A stretch of 64,000 nucleotides of DNA, from assembly GCA_903813345.2 (NCBI GenBank), contig CAIIXF020000006.1, positions 33,267,524 to 33,331,523 on the forward strand, written 5' to 3'. The position numbers and the translations under genes were made by a program. Positions 1 through 9,944 of this stretch are shown here, in pieces. A model generated the notes under the pieces. It was given only the letters and a program-made list of their open reading frames with translations. It searched no databases and was not told where the DNA came from. This DNA is from Owenia fusiformis (Eukaryota > Annelida > Polychaeta > Sabellida > Oweniidae). Within the stretch, counting starts at the first letter, position 1, and each line of letters opens with the position of its first letter.

Positions 1-1883
1 CTTCAGTGAAACTTCACAGAGGGAAATACAAAACTACATTTCACATAAATCTCAACCGAACCCAACGCATTAAGTCTTAAGAAACATATTGATCTTGGCA
101 TATATTGTAGCGGGAGCGCATTGTTCTTATTTATTTTCAAGTTTTATTTTCATGCTTTTCTGATCAAGATCAAATTTGGTTTTATATATGGTTAAAAAGA
201 ACAGTCTTTTGCCAGCATTGTAGTTTTTATGTTGTGCAAAAATGTCTCCTAGTTTTTGTGTAAGATAAGTTTAAATAACTAGTGTAAACATGTGATTTTA
301 TTTAATTCCCGGCCGCCTGGCACACATGATTTCAGTTCTTATTTACTCATGTTCTTTCTCATTAAGTTTAGAGAAGAGTGTTTGTCCATAAATTATAATA
401 ATTATTTCTTAAATTAAGGGTGAATTGAGCTTTTAAACGGTGTATTAAACTTTGAATTTGATCTCATACTTTGGGAGATATTGTAATTTAAAAAGAGTGA
501 TTTTCAGTCAAGTTTTATATTTCTGACGGCATTCGCCCGACACTTTCCCACGTAGTAAATTGATTGACAGCTCGCTGTAGGTTTATTAAGTCTTTGATAT
601 GACAGCTATTTTGACATTGTAGCAAGGTTACAAACCTGTTGTCATAGTTGCATTTCCTTATAAGGAAATAGATTGTCAAAAATATAAGCGTTCTCACGAT
701 CTTTTGGGGAACGATCAGTCTAGTTTTGAATCGTTGAAGAGTAAGGAGCTGCGATCGCATTTTGGAATTATAACAAAATTGTATCATTTGGATTTATAAC
801 AGATTCGTAACAGATTGTGGATTTATATTGCTGTATTGAGACGTCAGATATTTGTGCTATTGATGGTGTTATATTGTGGATTTATAACGAACTTGAACTG
901 GATATATTTTGCGTTACACGGAGATGCTGAAAGTCGTTCAGTGCTGTTGTGAACATGTATTATGCATAAGGTAATTATAATAAAGTCTTGTTATTCGTTC
1001 TTTAAATTCACCTTTTCTGTTAGATCTGCCAAGTGAAGTCGGAGTGAGAGAATCTAGTTTACATAACCGTTTTAATTCCACTTTGCAATCCAAGAGTGAT
1101 AAGGGAAATAAGTTCAAATTCATATCCTTTCCTTTATTCAATCTTTTACATTCCATTCTTTGTGAAACGTTCCACCTGCCATTTGTTATTTCTAATCCTT
1201 TATTCCCCGTAGTTCTATCACTTTAACAGTTCACACATTCATTATTTTCTTATCTTTTATACTCAGTATTTCTGTCAACTTGTCAATTATTTCAATTTCA
1301 TTCACAACCATAAAGATTGGCCATATCTGTAACAAATTGCTCTTACCAAAACTGCTCCTTACGTTTTGCTCCGGAGCCGGTTTCACTTGTGTGGAGCAAA
1401 GAGTTTATTCCAAAGAGGCAAGGAAGTGTAAGACTATGTGACTTAATTGGTATAACCAAGGTAGTAGTAATCCATATGCAATAGGTACTTAATTGCTCTC
1501 AAAGCTCCTGTTTTGCTTACAAGCTTGTTTAGCTACTGATTTGGAGCATTGTATTTTGCCTGGAGCCCGTTGAGTTGCTCCCACTTGTTCAGCTATTTAT
1601 TCGGAGTCATGCATTTTTCTCCGGAGCCTATTGAAACTTTAGTCTTTGTTTAGAGACTCAATGATTATTGAGAGCATTACATTTTGCTCCGGGGCCCATT
1701 GAGTTGCTCCTGCTTTATATTGAGTCGTTGAAAAGGAGCATTTTGACGGCTCCATTCTGTGTATGAAGTTTTGCTAAGCTATTTGAGTATTGTATTTTCC
1801 TCCCGAGCCGAAAGTGATTGGAGCCAAATGTACCGATTGCTCAGTTCATTTTGCTCATGAGCCATCACCAAGGGAGCTAGAGT

Positions 1884-1891
1884 GTATAAAT
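1884..1891 (+). promoter_or_regulatory. TATA box of the LTR promoter
   Basis: TATAAATA lies about 280 bases before the LTR end. Transcription would start near 1910-1920, leaving a short R-U5 with AATAAA at 2043-2048. The spacing supports the LTR reading, but no transcript evidence is available. Confidence 0.5.
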
Positions 1892-2042
1892 AGATATTGG
1901 CCAGAATCTTTTTCATAATTAATTCCATTTACACATTCCTCTAAATTGACTCATTCATCTCATATTTATTAAAGTTATTCATTGTGTATTTCCCTTGTCA
2001 TTCTGTTATTTTATGCATGTTATATCAGTGGCATAACGATAT

Positions 2043-2048
2043 AATAAA
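2043..2048 (+). terminator. Polyadenylation signal in the LTR
   Basis: AATAAA sits 115 bases before the LTR end and about 150 bases after the TATA box, fitting the R/U5 boundary of an LTR. Confidence 0.4.
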
Positions 2049-2164
2049 AATCAACACAACAAAATCCTTTCACCAACAGACGTTCCCCGCCGGCTCTCAT
2101 ACCACGTGAGAGTTTTTAGTGACAACGGGTTTCCGCTCGGCCCAGACGCCACGTTCCGTCACAT

Positions 2165-2182
2165 TGGTGGCAGCGGTGGGAT
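2165..2182 (+). promoter_or_regulatory. Primer-binding site, tRNA-Leu (UAG) type
   Basis: TGGTGGCAGCGGTGGGAT is the exact reverse complement of the 3' end, CCA included, of animal tRNA-Leu(UAG) as I recall it. Its position two bases after a CA-terminated LTR is where minus-strand DNA synthesis of a retrotransposon is primed. The tRNA match is from memory and should be confirmed. Confidence 0.75.
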
Positions 2183-3016
2183 TATGATTATTTAGTAAGT
2201 GAATCTCGCGGTGTTAAAGGCTTGCTTGTCTTGATTTTTTATGTGTAAACTTTCATCACTAGACTCACTTGTGCGGAGCAGATAGTTCATTCCAAAGAGG
2301 CAAGGTAGTGTAAGGCTATTGCTATGTGACTTAATTGGTACAACCAAGGTAGTGTAATTCATATGCAATAGGGACTTAATTGCTCTCATTGTGGAAAGTA
2401 GTGCTCCATTGAATAGATATAGCGTGACTTTATATGAGCCACTAATTGAAGTGCTCTTTGAACCGAGGGTAGTCCTCAATCTGTATGTTTTATGAACCGA
2501 GGGTAGTCCTCATGCTATGATTTATGACCCGAGGGTAGTCCTCATGTCTCATGTGCTAGTAATTGTCTTATCTTTATAGAAGTTGACAGTGAAAGCCTGT
2601 ATTGATTAATGTGATAGAACTGCTCCGGAGCCACTCAAGTTGAATATTGAGAAAAAGAACAAATTTTGAAATTAACGTTTTTCAGTGCATCTGCAGGTAC
2701 ACGTTTTTTTATGAGTGAGGCAGATATAACATTGTTGTGAGCAATTGTTAGCCGGATCGCTCTATTTGATTGAAGAGCAGTTGCTAGTTATACTGAGTTA
2801 TATAACTCAATTTGGAACTGTAGAATCGTCACAGTTTAAGAGTGCATTGAAGTGTAAATTCTTTTGCAACGTGTCTTAATTGGTTTTTACCAAGGTAGCA
2901 TAATTCATACGCAAAAGTGACATATTGCTCCTGAGTTTGTAGTAACAAAAAGAGCAAAGTAGTATAATTCCTCGTTGAAGGTAACTTAATTGCTCATTTT
3001 GTGTGCTTATTGATAA
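2183..3016 (+). other. Untranslated leader of the LTR retrotransposon
   Basis: This region lies between the primer site and the first gag-like frame. It holds a second copy (2268-2390) of a block also found inside the LTR at 1392-1500 (shared words CCAAAGAGGCAAG and GACTTAATTGGTA) and a weaker third copy near 2845-2935. Three copies of CCGAGGGTAGTCCTCA occur at about 2463-2550, spaced 35-40 bases. No coding frame is recognised. Confidence 0.5.
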
Positions 3017-4000
3017 TTGAAAGTCAGATTTGTGCATGTAAAGGGCACTATGGAGTCGAGCAAAGACTCAGATGATTTAATAGATCTGACAAAGTGTGGT
3101 ACAAGTGCTCAGTCGAGCCAAGAGCCCACTGTATATTTCAAGAAGGGTAATGCTGCTATGAGCACACCCAAGACTGATTCTAACCAGGCAATGCAAAGAA
3201 AATCCACTGGATATTGGTCTCATGTGTCTGGAACTGGTTTGAGTTTTATACAAGGTACACAGAAAAGAGAGGACTGCAAACCTGCTCCTCGCTCTTCCAC
3301 TGCTGTGCAAACCTCAGAGACAGACAACACCAGTACCATGAGTGACCAAATTAGTCATCTTTGGAGCAACATTGACTTAATTGGCAATACTTTGGATATC
3401 ATGAAATCTAACATGGGCTCCATGAAATCAGATGTGATACAAATTGTATCTAACATGAGCCTAACTCTGAAGTGACACAGGCAGTTTCCTTATTGGTTCC
3501 TATCCTGTCGTCTCAGATGGAACAGAGTTTGTCTGCTCACAAAGCCACGATGGAAAAAGAAAAGATTAATGAAAATTGCTCCTTGATGAATGAACTTGAG
3601 AAAGTCAGGTTCAGAACTCCTCAAGATGTTGTTAAAGGAGGAGTTGCATGTGTTGAGAGGGAGGAGTTAGCTCCATTAGTAGAGCAGACGCAAAGTCCTC
3701 CTCATAAGAAGTCACATGCTCTTAAAAGACAGAGAGCAATTAATCACAGTTCACCAGAGATGGGAGATGATCCTCCGTCTTTACGTGGTATTGTTTCAGA
3801 CCTGGATGGACAGGCTTGAGAAAAGAGCCAGATACCCGAAATGAAGGTGTCAAATACTTTAGAGATGGCTCGAAATGTAACAGATATAAAATTTAGCAAA
3901 AGAGCCATGAATACTGATTATATAAATGAGGCTCCGAACAAATTCCTCCCAGTAAGCAGGGAAGATTCTAATCATCCCAGTGCTCCTCAGTATGGTGGGA
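3017..4000 (+). pseudogene. Degraded gag-like frame of the LTR retrotransposon
   Basis: An open frame of 152 codons (3017-3475) overlaps by four bases a frame of 115 codons (3472-3819). After one stop the second frame continues to the gap at 4000. The first frame is Ser/Thr/Gln-rich and ends in a Met/Ser-rich amphipathic stretch. Its apparent continuation in the other frame (VTQAVSLLVPILSSQMEQSL) suggests a single-base frameshift near 3470. Charged helical segments and a basic patch (HKKSHALKRQR) follow. No zinc knuckle or protease is visible before the gap. The gag assignment rests on position behind the LTR and primer site, not on family recognition. Confidence 0.4.
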
Positions 4001-4500
4001 NNNNNNNNNNNNNNNNNNNNNNNNNNNNNNNNNNNNNNNNNNNNNNNNNNNNNNNNNNNNNNNNNNNNNNNNNNNNNNNNNNNNNNNNNNNNNNNNNNNN
4101 NNNNNNNNNNNNNNNNNNNNNNNNNNNNNNNNNNNNNNNNNNNNNNNNNNNNNNNNNNNNNNNNNNNNNNNNNNNNNNNNNNNNNNNNNNNNNNNNNNNN
4201 NNNNNNNNNNNNNNNNNNNNNNNNNNNNNNNNNNNNNNNNNNNNNNNNNNNNNNNNNNNNNNNNNNNNNNNNNNNNNNNNNNNNNNNNNNNNNNNNNNNN
4301 NNNNNNNNNNNNNNNNNNNNNNNNNNNNNNNNNNNNNNNNNNNNNNNNNNNNNNNNNNNNNNNNNNNNNNNNNNNNNNNNNNNNNNNNNNNNNNNNNNNN
4401 NNNNNNNNNNNNNNNNNNNNNNNNNNNNNNNNNNNNNNNNNNNNNNNNNNNNNNNNNNNNNNNNNNNNNNNNNNNNNNNNNNNNNNNNNNNNNNNNNNNN
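4001..4500. other. Assembly gap (500 N)
   Basis: Exactly 500 undetermined bases replace the continuation of the LTR retrotransposon. The round number suggests a placeholder length, so the true distance is unknown. Confidence 0.99.
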
Positions 4501-6713
4501 TGTCACAGAAGCATGTAGCGCCACTTATACTATTAGGCTATACTGGTATACTGTTCTGGTTGGGGTAGGGTTACTTACAACATGGGCTCTAAGGAACTCT
4601 ATTGTTATTTTTGTAAATGACTTTTTTACCAAGAACAATATAGATAGCGCTTCGTGCTCTTTTACGTTATGTTACATTTTGCAAGGGGTTCATTAAAACA
4701 GATTTTCAAACATCTATATCTGTTTTTTTTGTGTTTTGATGCAGTATTGCATTACCAAGAAAAAGTTTAAATATACGCATAAACTCTAACAAAACTTCAT
4801 TATGTCACCATCTCTACACGGTGACATAAAACAATCATGTAACTTAAGCACATATTTCAGTTTATTGTGGCGTCTTATAGCCCAAAAATATACAACAAAT
4901 CTCAAAAAGTCCAATTAAATCCCTAGTGAATGACATCTGGCATGTCTGGACCCTGATAGAAACTCATTGGATCTTGTCGTGACATCATTTGGAATCTGTG
5001 GAAGGTTCTAATGTACATCATCCTTCTTGACCTTTGTTATTATTACCGTGCCCTGGAAATATGAGATAAAAGCATATCTTATATGTGTGGCCTTAGTCAA
5101 TACATTTCCTGCCTGTCTTTGTACAACATTTATACAATGAAGATATTTCATGTATTCACACAGTTCATACTAATAGTTTTTTAAATACAATATTATGATC
5201 ATTGTATTAGTACTTCTTGCAACATTAACCGCGGCTCAGAAGGGTCGAAACACTCTTATTACTTTGTCATAAATAGAAAATAAAACAGAGAAAAGAAATA
5301 AATCAGTTTTAAGTTTAAGACATACAAATTACGTTTCCTCCGTTTTTAAAGTAGCACGTTCATAGAATGAAAACGGTAATGTATAGATTTACGTTTGTGG
5401 TTCATGTACCGTAATAAAAATAGTATTGCTTTACCTCTCTATTGTTACAAAATATACCTTAGCTTTTAGTCTTTTGATCTCTTGATTTGATACATACCTT
5501 GACACCTTAGCATATACACTTCTACAGTAAACTTTTTTATTGTCTACTGAGTCCAAGTCTTGCCGATTTCACACCTGATTTGTAATATATGTCTTTGTTG
5601 ACATAACATTTATAATTGTTTGCGTTATTTGTTGTTGCACTTGTTGTTGGTGTGCGTGGTCGTATGCATAGGATCTTGTTGTTGTTGGCGTTCTTGTTCT
5701 GAAAAAGAAATGAATTTGGGCAGTCTATATTCATTTGAGTTCCGACCTTGACCTTCCAGTTTAGAAAACTATCGTTCTTATGTAGATGGTAATAGCCAGT
5801 CTCGTCACATAAGTCTCGCGGGAGGCATCTAAGGTTCAATGTCGACGGCCGGGATAAGCCTATAAAACTAAATAAATCGTGAATAAATGCTGTGCCTACT
5901 GTTGTTGTCACATGTTTTAAGAATTCTGCATTGTAGCCTACATCCAATGAAAATCGAAAGTCCACACGCGAAAAGTCTGCGATGATCACGTTTTTTGGGG
6001 GAGGGGGTCAAACTCAAAACTAGATTAATTTAGTTTCCTATCAGACATTGAACTTTTGATACCTCTCCTTGCAAACACCATAGCATCATACTAACCATTT
6101 ACAGAACATTAAATATCAGTGTTGACTATTTGAACCATCCGAAAAACTCGTTGAACCATGACTCATGAGTAGGCCTAACTAAATTTCTTCAAGTTCATAA
6201 ATTGATTTTAAGCCACTTCTGGCTCGAATAATGATTCAGTAAAATAAGAAGTTACAATTCTATTCATTTCTACAATCAATTTGAAGTGAAATTCGATTAT
6301 AAATACTGAAAATCAGGCTTTAAAATGACAGAAATGTTAAAATACGCTTACCCGTTCAGACAAAATTGAGAGCAATGGCGGACAATGCGTTCTACGTCAC
6401 ATAACGACATTACTTGGAAACACAATCGATCCGTAATCGCGTCATATGACGACTTAGTAGTTCCCTTGACAATTTGCCATATAAGGTAATAAAGGCGGTC
6501 TTTAGGTCACGTGACCGATCTACTGGTCCATGTCGGGAATAAGGTACAAAGAACCGCACTTCGTGGGGGGTCTTTGTAAAAACTTGATTATTCAATGTCT
6601 AAGATATAAAGTGCAAATGTCGAAAAAGCACTGAAAATGCCTTTGTATGAATGAAATGAAGATGTAGAAAAAATTCTACCTTTTATTTCATTATATTTAT
6701 TTACAAAACAACT
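4501..6713. other. No recognised gene; one 150-codon minus frame
   Basis: After the gap no reverse transcriptase or second LTR is apparent. A perfect 10-bp inverted repeat (TTATGTCACC / GGTGACATAA) forms a small hairpin at 4800-4829. The only sizeable frame is on the minus strand at 5537-5989 (150 codons), with an Asn/Thr-rich C-terminal part and no domain I recognise. It could be an exon or chance. The stretch 6380-6560 is richer in CpG and contains TCACGTGACC. Confidence 0.4.
5537..5989 (-). CDS. Unassigned 150-codon open frame
   Basis: This is the longest open frame in the first 15 kb outside transposons. The encoded sequence has no signal peptide, membrane segment or motif I recognise. 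A low-complexity TTSATTNNANNY stretch near residue 115 argues against a globular fold there. No convincing splice signals or partner exons were found. It is recorded as a possible exon only. Confidence 0.15.
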   Translation of the reverse strand: MIIADFSRVDFRFSLDVGYNAEFLKHVTTTVGTAFIHDLFSFIGLSRPSTLNLRCLPRDLCDETGYYHLHKNDSFLNWKVKVGTQMNIDCPNSFLFQNKNANNNKILCIRPRTPTTSATTNNANNYKCYVNKDIYYKSGVKSARLGLSRQ

Positions 6714-8615
6714 ATTAGACCGGGTGCTTTTCTGCAAAAGGTCTCTCTGTAAAATGTGGTAGGCGTTTAGTGTTAAAAGTGTTCTGACAAGTGTTTCTTA
6801 TGTAACTTTTTATGCTGAATCCAAAAAACCATGTTGGCAAGCTGAAATATGATTATTTAACCCTTAAAATACCATGTTAGTCCCCCTACCCCCAAAATTC
6901 ACCCCTATCAGGGGGAAAAAATTCTTCAGCCTAAAATAACTTTGATTTTATGCTTTTTGTAAGTGAAATACATGGACATTGTATAAAATAAACATTTGAA
7001 GTATGAATGATACGGATTACGCTTAAGACATTTGAATAAAAGCAAAAAGTATGTACCCCAGGGGGCAAATTTATGACCCATTTTTTACTTTTCGTGTCAT
7101 AAATTTTTTATTAGACAATGATGGATGCTAAAAAAATCCATGTAAAAGGCATAATACCTGGTCTACTAATCCTGCAAGAATCAAAGTAATTCCTTTGATA
7201 ATTGCCTTGAAACAAATTAGTGAATTTAAGAAAAAATGACATTTTAGCTTGGACAGATTTTATGTGTGACTATAACTGACCCCTATTGCTTTAACATTTA
7301 TCCCTCTGTGTTCATATATTTAGCATTTTAGAATAAATCTAAAATATAAAACTTATTTTAGCAAAGTTTTAGGAAGATTTAAGCTTTTTATCATGTTCAA
7401 CTATTAAAAATTCATGAAATATGATGTCTAAAATTGATAAGTTATAGGTATACCCTTGGAAGACCCTTATAATTTCTTATTTATGAACATATTTGTACCA
7501 ATATTAGTTTTTTAGCTTAGAGAAATGATGTATGATATATCCTGGCTTGGCTTTCTGGTGGTTTGAACAATCTTTTAAGTGTTATCATTGAAAATTCATT
7601 CTTAAATCATAGGTCTGCAATCGATTAAATTCATGTATACCATTAGTATCATTCTACTGGTATGAGCATAATTGAACTAGCTATGATTTCATAGATTAGT
7701 TGTTTGATGCATGACATATTCCAAGCTGATTTTCTGGTGATTTTAACCATATAAGAGGCTTAATCATTGAAAACCATTACAAATAAAGGCCTAAACGGAC
7801 AGTATTAAGGTAGACTATTAGAACACCCTTATTAATTCCAGGCTTAGAGTATATTGGTACCTACTACTGTCTCATAGCTCGGAGGTTTGATATATGACAT
7901 ATTCTGACTAGTTTTTCTGCAGATTTGAACCACCTAACAGGTCTAATCATTGAATATACTTAATATACTAGGTCTAAAATTGAAGTATTCAATAGAACCC
8001 TCTATGATAAATTCAAAAAAGATTCAGAATGACATTAACCTCAACACTGGATCTGAATCAGAATTACAATTCTTCATAGAGCTGAACTAGGAAGACAAGG
8101 CTAATTTCATTCTAAGCAGCCTGACAATTGCATGACGTGAGAGCAAAAGTACCAATGATTCATACAAATCTTCATTTTATGGAGTTTTCTTCCCTGAACA
8201 ATGTTAAGTCATATTAAAAAATCCCCCCCCCCACTGTCCCCATTAACTCACTTTGACAACATTTTGAATTAGTGGGATGTTTCAGTTAGTGAGAGTTTTT
8301 GCAGAGTAGCAATTTTTGAAATTTAAATCCAATAGGACCATATATGGGAAATTCAAAAAAGATTCAGAATGACATTAACCATAACATTGGATCTGGAAAT
8401 CAAATAAAGCAACTGATTGATGTGATCTCGGATGACTCTTGTAAATCAGAATTACAATCCTTCATAGAGCTGAACAAGGAAGACAAGGATTACTTTTCAT
8501 TCTGGTAGTAATACTTGGACATGGTCCAAATCTTGATACGCTTCACCATAGCCCAAAGAAAGGGAAATTAGGAGCTTCATCTCAATGTATTTCAATGCAT
8601 GATCCCCTTTTTCAT
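6714..8615 (+). repeat. Left inverted arm of the 5.2 kb element
   Basis: This arm pairs with 9945-11948. Internally it contains three diverged tandem copies of a roughly 190-base unit (about 7505-7990; recurring words GATATATGACATATTC and CTAATCATTGAA). A block beginning AAATTCAAAAAAGATTCAG is duplicated at about 7998 and 8347. An oligo-C run lies at 8223. Confidence 0.65.
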
Positions 8616-8792
8616 GAGATATGACCACCAAAAGTATGCAAGATGGGGCACAGTACACTTCACTGCTGAAGTTTTGCTTCCTTGAAGACTGTAGCCAAAT
8701 CCTCAGATGTAGATGCAATTGATGCTAATTTGTAAGAAGGATCATATATTGGAAATATTACGGTTGGCATTTCAATACCATTTGTTAAACAG

Positions 8793-8993
8793 TTAAGGAG
8801 TAGAGTACATTTGAGTTGGCTTGAATGTTTCATTCGTCAATGAGAGGGCTATTGGAAAAGACATCAGCTCATGTTTCATGATTTCAATGATGCCCACAGG
8901 TCTGTGGTTAGCTTCATATGCAGTGATAAGATTCTGCAAAACATTCCTGTCTGCCTTAACAACTTTCTGCTCATTTATATTGGGATTAGGCAT
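8793..8993 (-). pseudogene. 66-codon remnant frame inside the 5.2 kb element
   Basis: The frame reads as ordinary protein (segment NLITAYEANHRP, then IMKHELMSFPIALS) and is the only coding-like piece in the central region. The 'KHEL..PIALS' pattern reminds me of uncharacterised transposon-associated proteins in aquatic invertebrates, but I cannot name a family. It is likely a relic of the element's former coding region. Confidence 0.3.
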
Positions 8994-9944
8994 ATAGTTT
9001 TAAAAATGTTGGTGCTTGCTCAGTAGATCAAGAAATGTTGTGTCTTTCATTTGACCCTGTTGGTATCAACCTCTAAGACACAAAGACATCCAGTTGTTGT
9101 TGGCCAAACTGTCGAGCCTGTTGATTGTTTCTGTGAGTACATCTTTTGTACATATACTTTGGAGATTAAGTAATGGATCTTCTGAAAACATGCCAAACTT
9201 CAGCAGCATGTCACATATTTTATCTTCTTCCAGAGACTGAATACTCTATCTTTTATGAGTACTAGTATCTACAACTATTTTTGATGTTATGAGTATTGGC
9301 TATCAATTTTTTCAATTTTTCTTCAACATGTATTGTAATGACTTCAGTATGAATGAAATGTCCCTTGGTGTTCTGGTCCTGGATTGTGATATTGGTTCTC
9401 GATTGGAGGGGGTAGGGGGATGTTAGACATTGTTTCTTTTCACGTTAGATTATGGTTTTGGGATATATAGGGTCTACTTTTCTTATGACAGATTTGCACT
9501 TGCGGTTTGCTTTTCTTGTTGGGTTTCTTTAATGTTTGTAGTCACCCTTCCCTTTGGCATTTGTGCTTATATGTCCATAGATTCTTGTTTTGATTTGCAA
9601 ATTACCACCCCCCCCCTCTATGGAATCTCAAAACGCAAGTCCAAACATCATTCTTGTTTGGACTCCCCATGTGTGACCTAAGATTATACCCTGGTGCCCA
9701 TCTGTTCAATGCAGATATTGTCTTTGTGTTATGCCTACAATTCTGCCACCCTTCTAACCAATAGCATACTGGCTTTGGGGTCAATCAACTTGGTTGATTG
9801 AATTTGTAGAGCCTTTTACCACATAGTTCAATGCAAGAATCCTCGCTCAACTGCTGCAGGTACTATATTCTAATAGTTAGTGCATTTCCTCTAAGTTTAC
9901 TGTGCCACACCTTCCATAATTTTGGTGGTCATGAAATAAGGGGT

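Larger units (their letters stand above)
106..2163 (+). mobile_element. 5' LTR of an LTR retrotransposon (about 2 kb)
   Basis: The right end is well supported. The sequence reaches CGTCACA, and two bases later a perfect tRNA primer-binding site begins. Inside are a TATA box (TATAAATA, 1884) and an AATAAA signal (2043), in the order expected for U3-R-U5. The left end is inferred from a TGTAGCGGGAGCG start at 106 that gives the usual TG...CA termini. A 2,058-bp LTR is long, and no second LTR is visible because the element runs into an assembly gap, so the left boundary is uncertain. The U3 part is rich in GCTCC/GGAGC words, including the palindrome GCTCCGGAGC. Confidence 0.6.

Noticed and set aside
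3859-4696. Frames of more than 200 codons made of unknown residues
   Set aside because: They only span the 500-N gap.
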